Origin: Nostoc foliaceum FACHB-393
Lineage (GTDB): Bacteria > Cyanobacteriota > Cyanobacteriia > Cyanobacteriales > Nostocaceae
Length of the DNA: 64,000 nucleotides
Assembly: GCF_014698505.1 (NCBI RefSeq)
Contig: NZ_JACJTD010000017.1
Span: 1 to 64,000, forward strand
Direction of reading: 5' to 3'
Under the pieces are notes generated by a model, which was not told the origin of the DNA, searched no databases, and saw only the letters and a program-made list of their open reading frames with translations. Made by a program: the position numbers and the translations under genes. This document shows, piece after piece, positions 8,417 through 17,142 of this stretch. Each line of letters begins with the position of its first letter. The first letter of the stretch is position 1.

Positions 8417-8600
8417 TATTTAATTGCGCTCACGCAGAGACACAAAAAATAGTCTAAAAGCGGTATTTTTGCAATAAATATAATAAATCCAAGTATATTT
8501 TCAATATAAGGCTTCAAAGATTTGGAAAATGTTGATTTTGCCTATGAATAGGGAAACCTGAGATAGAAGATATTTTCTCAGTTTTTTGGATTTATTGGTT

Positions 8601-9616
8601 ATGACACAGCCGAATCTTTTAGAACTTGCTAAACAGGGAGATGCACAAGCGATCGCATCTCTAATTAACCGTCAATTACAACCCAAGGGTATTACAGCGA
8701 AAGTAGCACTCAAGGATGCTTGCAGATAATGCTAGAATGCGCCCAAACACCAAATCAGCAAGCCTTGGTTGCATTTGTCCGCAAAGTTATAACTGGCTTA
8801 GGTGCTGCATCTATTGAGAGAGTGAAGGTTTACGGACGACAAACAGGCGAAGAATTTCCAGCTTGGAACCAAGAGTTTGAGTTAGTAGTAGATGCTAGTT
8901 CAACGCAGTCTTCTATCAATACTTATTTAATTTTCTCCAGTGACCATAACCAACAGCTAGAGTCACCTGTAGTTAATCATAGAAATTTGCCATCAAAAAT
9001 TGTGCCAGAAAAGCTAAAAGATAATAATATATATTACGAAATTGAAGGCATTAATGGTCAAATTCGATTAACTTATAACCGTATAATCATTTCTCAAGGA
9101 CTTAAAGGTGATAAAGAAATTCCTATCAGCCGAATTACAGCTATGAAATTTAAGCCTGCTGATGCTTTGACACAACAAGGATACTTACAGTTTTCTATCC
9201 AGGGTGGGATTGAATCAAAAGGCAGAGTGTTTGCAGCTGTCAGAGATGAAAATACTGTTATATTTCACGAGTTTGAGCAACTGGAATTTGAGGAAGTAAA
9301 GAGATATGTTAATAGTGTAATAGATGCTGAACCAATTGATTTTGATAAACTTAGATTTTTAGAGCTTAAAAAACTTAAGGAATTAAGAATTAAGGAAGGA
9401 GCAGAGAAGTTAACAGCTTCAAGAGAAGCGGTTTTAACAAAGAAGAAAAAAAAGCCATTAACAACAATGGTTAAACTTCTGATTGGAGCTTGTTTGATAT
9501 TGTTTGTGTTTGTTTTACTTACACCCCAAGGTTCTTTTTTTAACACTTTGTCTGGAAGTGTATTATTAATAATAAGCCTTGTATTTCTCTGTATGGCTTT
9601 GATTAAGCCTGATTAG
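8601..9616 (+). pseudogene. Frameshifted paralogue: cyanobacterial N-domain plus PH-like (DUF4429-type) and two TM helices
   Basis: An ATG at 8601 starts a copy of the preceding gene (MTQPNLLELAKQGDAQAIASL) that runs into a TAA at 8727. The rest of the domain resumes in another frame from 8720 (LQIMLECAQTPNQQALVAFVRK). The paralogue reads Asp-Ala-Cys-Leu-Glu where this copy has GATGCTTGCAGATAA; restoring one TTGC tetranucleotide would give Asp-Ala-Cys-Leu-Gln-Ile-Met in frame, so a 4-base slippage loss is the simplest explanation. After residue 90 or so of the second part comes a DUF4429/PH-like segment (YEIEGINGQIRLTYNRIII...GDKEIPISRI), a charged Lys-rich helix, and two C-terminal membrane helices. 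The 298-codon remainder starting at TTG 8720 could still be translated. Confidence 0.75.
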
Positions 9617-9716
9617 GAAATAATTGATACGATTTCTCGGAAATACGATCGCACCTCAAAGCTAAACTAGAAAAAGGAGTGCGCTCGCTCAACTATCCCT
9701 ATCAAAATAAAATCCT

Positions 9717-9938
9717 ATGAAGACTAAAACATTAACTGCCATTCTTCACAAAGAAGAAGATATGTATGCTGCTGAATGTCCTGAAGTCGGCACAGTTGAC
9801 CAAGGTGAAACAATTGAAGAAGCTCTTGCTAATCTTAAAGAAGCTACAAGGCTATATCTAGAAGAATGTCCTTTGCTTGACATTGATCCTGATGAAATGG
9901 GATGTTCGACACTAACGAGGATAAACTATCATGCTTAA
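9717..9938 (+). CDS. HicB-like (UPF0150) antitoxin
   Basis: 73 residues with the HicB partial RNase-H-like fold: LTAILHKEEDMYAAECPEVGTVDQGETIEEALANLKEATRLYLEE. HicB proteins normally neutralise the small mRNA-cleaving toxin HicA, but no HicA gene is found next to it. Instead its last 8 bases overlap the following VapB-like gene. It may serve as an accessory antitoxin or be an orphan. Confidence 0.8.
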   Translation: MKTKTLTAILHKEEDMYAAECPEVGTVDQGETIEEALANLKEATRLYLEECPLLDIDPDEMGCSTLTRINYHA

Positions 9939-10164
9939 TGGACTCAGGCAACAGGCGATCGTCAAACCTGGTGGCGTAGTAGAAATCTCTTCTCCAGAAC
10001 TTCCAGCAGGTGCAACTGTAGAGGTGATTGTACTTCTGGAGTCACCCGCAAAGCATTCTGAAAAGCCTCTAAGCAGCTTTATCGGATCTGTTAGAGGCAG
10101 TTTTGCTACACCAGAAGAAGTGGATCAGTTTATTCGCCAAGAACGAGATGCATGGGAATTCTAG
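9931..10164 (+). CDS. VapB-like antitoxin (AbrB-type N-terminus)
   Basis: 77 residues. The N-terminus IVKPGGVVEISSPELPAGATVEVIVLLE has the beta-strand pattern of SpoVT/AbrB-like DNA-binding antitoxins. The C-terminus (FATPEEVDQFIRQERDAWEF) is the usual acidic/aromatic tail that inserts into a PIN toxin. It overlaps the hicB-like gene by 8 bases and the PIN gene by 13, implying coupled translation. Assignment is from fold pattern and position. Confidence 0.72.
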   Translation: MLNGLRQQAIVKPGGVVEISSPELPAGATVEVIVLLESPAKHSEKPLSSFIGSVRGSFATPEEVDQFIRQERDAWEF

Positions 10165-10598
10165 ATGCTATTCAAGGCACAAAAGTATACCTCGATACCA
10201 ATATTTGGATCTATGCTTTAGAAGGATATCCAGTATTTGTCCAAGATTTAACTCAGTTATTCCAAAGTATTGATCGAGGCAACCTGAGTGTAGTAACTAG
10301 TGAATTATCACTTGCTGAAGTATTAGTAAAACCTTTCCAAAATCAGGACTTAGCTCAACAGACAACTTACAAACAACTGATTACAAATTCACAGAATTTA
10401 ACAGTTATTTCTGTCAGTCGTCAGGTTTTAATTGAAGCTGCTCAACTTCGTGCCAGTATTAACATCAAATTACCAGATGCTATCCATGCAGCAACAGCAC
10501 TGTTGACTCAATGTTCTACTTTTCTAACCAACGATCAGCGCTTTCGTAGTATTCCTAATCTATCAGTAATTTTGCTTTCTGAGATTATTTCTCCCTAG
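10152..10598 (+). CDS. PIN-domain ribonuclease toxin (VapC family)
   Basis: 148 residues. KVYLDTNIWIYALEG gives the first catalytic Asp (about residue 14), SELSLAEVLVKP the conserved Glu, LPDAIHAATA the next Asp and FLTNDQRF the last acidic position: a complete PIN active site. VapC toxins cleave tRNA or other RNA when their antitoxin is degraded. It is the last gene of the three-gene overlapping cassette. Confidence 0.9.
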   Translation: MGILDAIQGTKVYLDTNIWIYALEGYPVFVQDLTQLFQSIDRGNLSVVTSELSLAEVLVKPFQNQDLAQQTTYKQLITNSQNLTVISVSRQVLIEAAQLRASINIKLPDAIHAATALLTQCSTFLTNDQRFRSIPNLSVILLSEIISP

Positions 10599-10640
10599 CT
10601 AGAATTTATAATAAAAGTAATTTCGCCCCCGAGGCCAATC

Positions 10641-11606
10641 ATGACAGAAGGAAAAACGCGGCGTAATTTCCTAATTACTAGTATTGCTGTAACTGGAGGT
10701 ATTGTGGCAACTAATGCCTTACAGCAAAATGCTATCAACATCGCAACATCGCCAGCAGCTATGCCAGAACGGTTACTCGGACGCACGGAAGTAAAACTCC
10801 CGATCTTCGGGTTAGGAGGAGCAGGACAAACGCCGCTATCCTGGGAAGGAAAAGAGGGTGATGCTGTGGCAATTATTCAAAGAGCGCTAGAACTTGGCAT
10901 CCGCTACTTTGATACAGCAGCTAGTTATGGGCCGAGTGAAGATTATTTAGGCAAAGTGCTACCACCCTATCGCTCAAAGGTGTTTCTAGCAAGCAAGACT
11001 GATCAAAGAGATCGGGATGGTGCATGGCGAGAATTGGAGCGATCGCTTAAACGTCTCAATACAGATTATCTCGATTTGTGGCAGTTGCATCACGTCTCTT
11101 TTTCGGAAGAACTCGACACCATCTTTAGTCCATCTGGCGCAATTAAAGCTTTGGAAGAAGCCATACAACAAAAATTGGTGCGGTTCGCAGGTATTACCGG
11201 ACATCACGACCCTCAAGTAATTGCCGAAGGCTTACGTCGCTATCCTTTCCACACTACACTGATTCCTGTGAATGCTGCCGACAAACACCACCCACGTCCA
11301 TTTATCCCGGTGGTTCTACCAGTTGCTCAAGAAAAAAATGTTGGTGTGATTGCGATGAAAGTCCCGGCTTATGGTCGCCTGTTTAAATCAGGTGGGTTGA
11401 CAGGTATGGAGCAAGCTTTAGGTTACGCAATGTCTCAGCCTGGAGTTCATTGTTGCGTAATTGCGGCAGAGACAGTTACACAATTAGAGAATAATGTCAA
11501 GATAGCACGGGCTTTTGTGCCCTTGAAAGAGCAAGAATTGACAGCGATCGCACTGGCGGCTGCTAATATCTGGGAAGATAGTACATTTTTCCGTGCTTGG
11601 ACTTAG
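10641..11606 (+). CDS. Aldo/keto reductase with Tat signal
   Basis: 321 residues. The N-terminus TRRNFLITSIAVTGGIVATNA is a twin-arginine signal, so the enzyme is probably exported folded with its NADP(H), or membrane-anchored. The AKR tetrad is visible: Asp91 and Tyr96 (YFDTAASYG), Lys119 (ASKTD) and His150 (LWQLHH). The C-terminal GVIAMKVPAYG and ALGYAMSQPGVHCCVIAAET fit the (beta/alpha)8 barrel with its cofactor-binding end. It reduces aldehydes or ketones; the substrate is unknown. The gene is convergent with the methyltransferase, whose end is 34 bases away. Confidence 0.93.
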   Translation: MTEGKTRRNFLITSIAVTGGIVATNALQQNAINIATSPAAMPERLLGRTEVKLPIFGLGGAGQTPLSWEGKEGDAVAIIQRALELGIRYFDTAASYGPSEDYLGKVLPPYRSKVFLASKTDQRDRDGAWRELERSLKRLNTDYLDLWQLHHVSFSEELDTIFSPSGAIKALEEAIQQKLVRFAGITGHHDPQVIAEGLRRYPFHTTLIPVNAADKHHPRPFIPVVLPVAQEKNVGVIAMKVPAYGRLFKSGGLTGMEQALGYAMSQPGVHCCVIAAETVTQLENNVKIARAFVPLKEQELTAIALAAANIWEDSTFFRAWT

Positions 11607-11640
11607 CCCAACCTTGCACATATTACAAAGTGTATTCTTA

Positions 11641-12906
11641 CTAGTCACACTGATAATATTGTGCCGCTTGCGACATATTAAATTGTAATAGCTTCTCATC
11701 TCCCAACTTGTATCGGAAACTCGGCTTAAAAGGCGAAATATTCAAACTGCGAATAATTTCTGACGCCACAGCCTTTGCTAGTAGCGGTGGTACAGAGTTA
11801 CCGACTTGGCGAAATCCGTGCCATTTGGTTACATGAAATCTAAACCAATCTGGGTAAGAATGCAATCTCGCCGCTTCCCTGACAGTGATACAGCGCGGCG
11901 TGGATGGATGAATCGGTCTAGGAGATGTGAAAGAACCCCTATACTTGTCTGTTCCGGCTCTTAAAGTATTACAGACACCAGTAGGATGCAGCTTATAAAA
12001 ACGACTAATTTTTTCTCTCTCGCCTTGTTGAGTCTCCTGAAAACGTTTAATAGTTTCCGCAGAATGTTTTGTTCTTAAACTTGAAGAAAGTATTCGCAAA
12101 TCATATTCTCGTTTATAAGAATAATCATTGTCTAGGTATTTGATACCGCGAAGTACAAGAGCATAGTTACTAGGCTTTTCGTATTCTCCAACAACCCAAT
12201 CTCTTGTTAGTAACTCTGGATATTTTTCTATTTCAGGTAAATCCCCAATTGCATCCAATACTGTAGGACTCAATGGAAAATCAGATATTTTTTTAGAATT
12301 TAAATTATTTGGTAATGCTTGTTTAGTAATCGGCAAAGGATATTGTGGTAACTCTACGTCCTCCCTTGCACCTATGAGAAATAATCTCTCACGTGACTGT
12401 GGTACTCCGTAATTTGCAGCGTTGAGAATTTGGTAATTTTCTTCTACGTTATAGCCGTGAATTCTAAACTCGCTAATTAATGTTTGGAGGATTTGTTTAT
12501 GTTCACCAACCGTTATCCCCCGGACATTTTCCATCACAAAGAATTTCGGTTTTAGCTCAAAAACCAGTCGATGAAAGTGAAATACCAAAGAGTTTCGAGG
12601 ATCGTCAACAGCCCGTTTACCAATTAGGGAAAATCCTTGACATGGTGAGCCACAAATTACCACATCAATTTCGCGATCGCCAATCTTAGAACGATTCCTA
12701 ATTTCTTCCCCGGTTGTATCCACAACACTTTTACATAACACTGAGCAAAAAGGGAAGTTAAACTCATGTGTTGCACAGTGGATGGGGTCAATTTCCACAG
12801 ACGCTAGCACATCAAAACCAGCTTGCTCAAAGCCAAGAGTCATACCGCCCGCGCCAGCGAATAAGTCAACTGCGATCGCTCTTTGTTTTTTCATCTCATG
12901 AGCCAT
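11641..12906 (-). CDS. DNA (cytosine-5-)-methyltransferase, orphan
   Basis: 421 residues with the ordered C5-MTase motifs: I, VDLFAGAGGMTLGF (13-26, AdoMet site); IV, GSPCQGFS with nucleophile Cys89; VI, MENVRG (125-130); VIII, QSRERLFLIGA (170-180); and the C-terminal FHVTKWHGFRQVGNSVPPLLAKAVASEI (motifs IX/X). The target-recognition region between about 200 and 340 cannot be read for specificity. No restriction endonuclease gene adjoins it, so it is probably a solitary methylase of the kind heterocystous cyanobacteria carry several of. Confidence 0.94.
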   Translation of the reverse strand: MAHEMKKQRAIAVDLFAGAGGMTLGFEQAGFDVLASVEIDPIHCATHEFNFPFCSVLCKSVVDTTGEEIRNRSKIGDREIDVVICGSPCQGFSLIGKRAVDDPRNSLVFHFHRLVFELKPKFFVMENVRGITVGEHKQILQTLISEFRIHGYNVEENYQILNAANYGVPQSRERLFLIGAREDVELPQYPLPITKQALPNNLNSKKISDFPLSPTVLDAIGDLPEIEKYPELLTRDWVVGEYEKPSNYALVLRGIKYLDNDYSYKREYDLRILSSSLRTKHSAETIKRFQETQQGEREKISRFYKLHPTGVCNTLRAGTDKYRGSFTSPRPIHPSTPRCITVREAARLHSYPDWFRFHVTKWHGFRQVGNSVPPLLAKAVASEIIRSLNISPFKPSFRYKLGDEKLLQFNMSQAAQYYQCD

Positions 12907-13041
12907 GACACCCCAATCTAATTCGTAATTTCTAATTCGTAATTACCCTATAGATAAATACGGGTTTCGGCAGATAATAGGTAGTTCGCACTTAATTTTA
13001 CTCATAAATAAACTGATTGATTCTCTATTTTTAATTACGAA

Positions 13042-14208
13042 TTACGAATTATTTTGTCGCATTTGCAAAATTTCTTGAGCAGCGCGATCGCACACGCCAA
13101 TTTCTCCTAAACTTTGCCGCATTTCCTGATAATCTGCTAAAGTTTGCTCTCTGCGACTGGGATTGAGTAGCAGTTCCATCGCTGCTTGGATAATATTCTC
13201 TGGTGTGGCTTGCTCTTGTAAAAATTCTGGCACAATCGACTTCATCACTACTAAATTGGGTGGCGATGCAAAGGCTATAGAACCTTTGAGGATTTTACGA
13301 GCTATCCAAGCAGTCAAGCGACTCAGGCGGTAAACTACAACTTGCGGCACATTCAACAGAGCAAGCTCCAGGTTGACAGTACCAGATTTGCTAATGGCTA
13401 AATCAGCCGCAGCAAAAACTTCCTTTTGTTGACCGGATAGGACTGTAGCCCGCAAACCATAACTCTCAATAGCCTCCTCAATTGGCTGTCTATAGGCTTC
13501 CAGCGATAGGGGTATCCAGAAATGAACTTCAGGTAATTTAGCTTGAATAGTTTGGGCGGCTTGAAAAATAATTGGTAAAAGATATTTTAGTTCTTGGCGG
13601 CGAGAAGCGGGGAGGAGTGCGATCGCAATTTGTTCTGGTGCAATCCCCAGCATTACACGGGCTGCTTGGCGACTGGGAGCGTCTTGCATTCGGTCAACCA
13701 AAGGATGTCCTACCCAACTAACTTTTGCCCCTTGCTCGCGGAAATAACGGGCTTCCTGTGGAAAAATTGCCAACAGCTTGTCTGTAAAACCAACAATCCG
13801 GTTAGTTCTACGCAAACTTAATGACCAAGCCCACTCTTGGGGAGCAATGTAATACACTACAGGTACATCTGGTAACTGCCGTTTCATATAAGTCCCAATT
13901 TCCAGATTGGGAGTCATATAATCGATCAGCACCACTAAATCTGGTGGATTTTGTTTTAGGGAAGCGATCGCTTGTCGTTGCACCTGGAGAGTTGGTAAAA
14001 CATAAGGTAGCCCTTCTAAAATACCCATTGAGCCAATACTACTGGTATTGCCCAGCAGAATTGCCCCAGCCTCTACCATTTTTTCGCCACCTAGCGCCAC
14101 AATCTCTAAGTCCAACCCAATTGCCACAGCTTGACGCTTCAGCGCTGTAATTAGCAGCGATCCTTGTAAATCGCCAGATACTTCGCCAGTGCTGATAAAT
14201 ATCCGCAT
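13042..14208 (-). CDS. lpxB: Lipid-A-disaccharide synthase
   Basis: 388 residues. Condenses UDP-2,3-diacylglucosamine with lipid X to give lipid A disaccharide at the inner membrane. Family segments are MRIFISTGEVSGDLQGS, GGEKMVEAGA, SIGSMGILEGLPYV, DLVVLIDYMTPNLEI, YYIAPQEWAWSLSL and AISKSGTVNLELALLNVPQVVVYR. Last gene of the lpx block; 135 bases separate it from lpxA and contain an STRR. Three HIP1 octamers occur within it. Confidence 0.97.
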   Translation of the reverse strand: MRIFISTGEVSGDLQGSLLITALKRQAVAIGLDLEIVALGGEKMVEAGAILLGNTSSIGSMGILEGLPYVLPTLQVQRQAIASLKQNPPDLVVLIDYMTPNLEIGTYMKRQLPDVPVVYYIAPQEWAWSLSLRRTNRIVGFTDKLLAIFPQEARYFREQGAKVSWVGHPLVDRMQDAPSRQAARVMLGIAPEQIAIALLPASRRQELKYLLPIIFQAAQTIQAKLPEVHFWIPLSLEAYRQPIEEAIESYGLRATVLSGQQKEVFAAADLAISKSGTVNLELALLNVPQVVVYRLSRLTAWIARKILKGSIAFASPPNLVVMKSIVPEFLQEQATPENIIQAAMELLLNPSRREQTLADYQEMRQSLGEIGVCDRAAQEILQMRQNNS

Positions 14209-14211
14209 TTG

Positions 14212-14340
14212 ATAATTAGTAATTAGTAAAAATTAGGAGTGAGGAATGAATAGTTGGGAGTGAGTAGTTAAGAGTTAGGAGTTAAAAATTCAATTGATAA
14301 CTCCTAACTCATAACTCATAACTCCTAACTACTAATTCAC
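14212..14340. repeat. Short tandem repeats, partly inverted (AGTTAGGAGT / ACTCCTAACT)
   Basis: Between lpxA and lpxB, heptamer-like units of TTAGGAG/TAGTAAT type are followed by inverted CTCCTAA/CTCATAA units, so the transcript could fold into a long hairpin between the two cistrons. Confidence 0.7.
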
Positions 14341-14343
14341 ATC

Positions 14344-15162
14344 TCACGATTCATCACTCGCGCCCTTTTTCCCCTTACCAGGAATCAAGCCACGCCTTCC
14401 TGGCATCTGAGAAAGTAGCAGGAAGCGGCGTAGATGTTGCAAGTCTTCGCTATCCCCTAACATTTCCAATTGTTCCAAAGAATCCTTAAAGGACAAATCA
14501 GAACGGTAGAGAATACGGAAGGCTTTTTTCAGCGTTTGCAAATCTGCTGAGTCCATACCAGACCGTTTGAGTCCGACAAGGTTAAGGGTTCGCACCCGCG
14601 CTGGATTTCCCTCCACGAGCATATACGGAGCCACATCTCGGTCAATACGTGCCATACCTCCCACCATTGCGTGTCTACCGATATGCACAAATTGATGGAC
14701 ACCTAAAACCCCACTCAGCCTAGCGCGTGATTCTATATGGACATGACCTGCCAACGCTACAGAGTTAGCAATCACTACTTGGTCTTCAATCACACAGTTA
14801 TGAGCTACATGGACATAAGCCATTAGTAAGTTACCATCGCCAATCACCGTTGCTTCACCAGCACCGGTAGCGCGGTTAATAGTAACGTACTCACGAATCA
14901 AGTTATTATCACCAATTTTGACCCAGGTTGGTTCTCCTACAAACTTGAGATCCTGAGGTTCCATGCCGATGGCTGCACCTGTAAAAATCTGATTTTGCGC
15001 CCCAATTTCACAAGGCCCCTCTAGCACTGCATGAGCGCCGATTATTGTTTCAGGGCCCACTTTGACATGCGCTCCAATCACAGCATAGGCACCGACTTGC
15101 ACTGTATGGTGGAGTTCCGATTTTGGATGAATTACAGCAGTTGGATGAATTAGCGTTTTCAA
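14344..15162 (-). CDS. lpxA: UDP-N-acetylglucosamine acyltransferase
   Basis: 272 residues, first enzyme of lipid A synthesis, transferring an acyl chain from ACP to UDP-GlcNAc. The hexapeptide left-handed beta-helix is plain (IHPTAVIHPKSELHHTVQVGAYAVIGAHVKVG...). The LMAYVHVAHNCVIEDQVVIAN stretch includes the catalytic His region, and the C-terminal helices (LVGLKRSGMDSADLQTLKKAFRILYRS) close the trimer. Minus-strand operon gene downstream of fabZ after an unusually long 303-base spacer. Confidence 0.97.
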   Translation of the reverse strand: MKTLIHPTAVIHPKSELHHTVQVGAYAVIGAHVKVGPETIIGAHAVLEGPCEIGAQNQIFTGAAIGMEPQDLKFVGEPTWVKIGDNNLIREYVTINRATGAGEATVIGDGNLLMAYVHVAHNCVIEDQVVIANSVALAGHVHIESRARLSGVLGVHQFVHIGRHAMVGGMARIDRDVAPYMLVEGNPARVRTLNLVGLKRSGMDSADLQTLKKAFRILYRSDLSFKDSLEQLEMLGDSEDLQHLRRFLLLSQMPGRRGLIPGKGKKGASDES

Positions 15163-15465
15163 GGGTGAATCTCCAGAACTGTCTTGATAAGTCAGCGCCA
15201 GGTAGGTTTCTGAGGCAGGGTGTTACTCTGCTTAAGAGAGTTGTACAGACTGCCGTCCTATCGAGGCGACTGGTAGAGCGTGAAGTATTTCAGTGAACGA
15301 AAGTGTCGGGCAAAGCAAGTTAAGTGTGTTTGCGAGTGCGTTTCGTAAAGAGGGCGTCGAAAATCAAGAAATTATCAGATGCTGTTGTGGATTTTTTTAA
15401 CTGTTATCCTTCTCAGGATTCAGTATGGGCATTTCACGGCTATGCCATACCACGAAAGCAAACTT
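15163..15465. other. 303-base spacer inside the lpx block, no gene seen
   Basis: No ORF or clear terminator is visible. It is long for a spacer between two co-directional cistrons of one pathway, so lpxA-lpxB may have their own promoter here. Confidence 0.5.
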
Positions 15466-15990
15466 TTAGTTAACTAGGGAAAACATTAATTCCCCTTCAC
15501 AAGCAAGTTGACCGTCAACTTCGGCACGACCTTGCATCTTACCGAAACGACGTTGTTTTACCCATAACAGTTCCACTGTCATGATTAGTTGATCCCCCGG
15601 TACGACCTGACGGCGAAAGCGAACTTTATCGATACCAGCGAAGACGAACAGCCCGCCTTCTACCGAAGACATTTGAGTTAGCACAATGCCCCCAACTTGT
15701 GCCATTGCCTCGACAATTAGCACCCCTGGCATCAGTGGGCGTTCAGGGAAATGCCCCTGAAAATGGGGTTCGTTGATAGTGACATTTTTGACACCAACAG
15801 CTTTTTCACCTGGAACGTAGTCAATTATTTTGTCTACAAGTAAAAATGGGTAGCGGTGGGGTAGCAATTTCTGAATTTCTTCAGATGTGAAAGTTGTTTT
15901 AATCTCAGAACTGATTGTAGTCTCATTTATAGCCTGTGGTTCGGTAGATGTAGTTGTATCGATGGTATTCACTTCAGTGAGGATTGACAT
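15466..15990 (-). CDS. fabZ: 3-hydroxyacyl-ACP dehydratase
   Basis: 174 residues, hot-dog fold. [13 protein letters not shown], the catalytic His80 in [14 protein letters not shown] and Glu94 in [11 protein letters not shown] are all present. It dehydrates 3-hydroxyacyl-ACP in fatty acid synthesis and so competes with LpxA/LpxC for hydroxyacyl-ACP, which explains the shared operon. A Thr/Ser-rich N-terminal extension of about 32 residues precedes the usual start; no better internal start is seen. Confidence 0.97.
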   Translation of the reverse strand: MSILTEVNTIDTTTSTEPQAINETTISSEIKTTFTSEEIQKLLPHRYPFLLVDKIIDYVPGEKAVGVKNVTINEPHFQGHFPERPLMPGVLIVEAMAQVGGIVLTQMSSVEGGLFVFAGIDKVRFRRQVVPGDQLIMTVELLWVKQRRFGKMQGRAEVDGQLACEGELMFSLVN

Positions 15991-16089
15991 TGGCCGTGTA
16001 GTTGATTTTTCATTTTAAAGTTAAATAGGCAGGCGTATATCCAAAGCCTTGATAATCCTAGATTTTAAGCTTTAGTTCTAATCCAAAAT

Positions 16090-16938
16090 CTAAAATCCCA
16101 AATCTAAAATTCTTTGAGCTAGTTGAATGTGTAAATTGTGACTAGCTTTATACGCCAAGAAATGAGCACGAGGAAAAGTTCCTAGTAAACTTAAATCTCC
16201 TACTAAATCCAAGATTTTATGACGAACTGGCTCATTTGCAAATCTCAATGGTGGATTTAGCCAGCCTTCTGGCCCACAAACGAGTGCATTATCTAAGCTG
16301 CCACCTTTTATTAACCCTGTTTTTTGTAAGTGTTCAATTTGATGCAATAACCCAAAAGTACGGGCAGGAGCAATTTCCCCAGCAAAGCTAGCAGAAGCTT
16401 TTCCTACTTCAGCGGTTAGTGACCAACTGTGCCATTGATTACCAATGGCGGGCATGTCAAAATCAATACCATAACTAAAGCGGGTTTCTGGTGCTGGGAG
16501 GGCACATACAAATGCATCTCCTTGATAGACCCATATTGGTTCTATAACAACCAAGGGGGCTTGGTTGTTAACGGGTTGTGATACTAAGCCAACTTGGGCA
16601 ATATTGGCTGTCCAGACACTTGCTGAACCATCTAAAAGTGGGACTTCTGGACCATCAATTTCAATCCGGGCATTATCCACACCCATACCCGAAAGGGCTG
16701 CCAATAAATGCTCTACTGTGCGAACAGATATCTCAGCCTTACCCAACTGAGTTGAGAGAACAGTGTGACTAACTGCCCCAACTTGGGCTGGAATGATCGG
16801 CAAATCCGGTAAATCCACCCGCACAAAGTAGCGTCCACTTCCCGCCTCAGCTGGTAGTATCCGCACCTGGGTACTCACACCGCTATGCAGTCCCACCCCT
16901 ACTTGGATGATTTCGGCTGCTATAGTGTGCTGTTGCAT
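16090..16938 (-). CDS. lpxC: UDP-3-O-acyl-N-acetylglucosamine deacetylase
   Basis: 282 residues; zinc-dependent committed step of lipid A synthesis. Zinc ligands: His77 in [11 protein letters not shown], and His240 and Asp244 in [14 protein letters not shown]. The catalytic His267 sits in [11 protein letters not shown]. The Hydrox-like VGLHSG start and the [12 protein letters not shown] segment are typical. It lies 99 bases upstream of fabZ and 204 bases downstream of omp85. Confidence 0.97.
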   Translation of the reverse strand: MQQHTIAAEIIQVGVGLHSGVSTQVRILPAEAGSGRYFVRVDLPDLPIIPAQVGAVSHTVLSTQLGKAEISVRTVEHLLAALSGMGVDNARIEIDGPEVPLLDGSASVWTANIAQVGLVSQPVNNQAPLVVIEPIWVYQGDAFVCALPAPETRFSYGIDFDMPAIGNQWHSWSLTAEVGKASASFAGEIAPARTFGLLHQIEHLQKTGLIKGGSLDNALVCGPEGWLNPPLRFANEPVRHKILDLVGDLSLLGTFPRAHFLAYKASHNLHIQLAQRILDLGF

Positions 16939-17094
16939 AGCCGAAAAGTCAATATATGTCGTTTAGTATTGTTCATCGTCTGTTTTGGTAGAATCCCTGA
17001 TATTCCCCTAAAAATGTCATTAAACCCTTTATCGGAACAGTATTGAGGTAAATGTAAAAATTAGCAAGCTAATTAGGAAAAGAGAATTGTCATT

Positions 17095-17142
17095 AGTCCT
17101 TTGTTATTCACCAATGACCAATGACTAATGACTAATGACAAA
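17095..17142. repeat. Short tandem repeat (AATGACC/AATGACT)
   Basis: Tandem heptamers of AATGACC/AATGACT type immediately after the omp85 stop. Confidence 0.7.
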
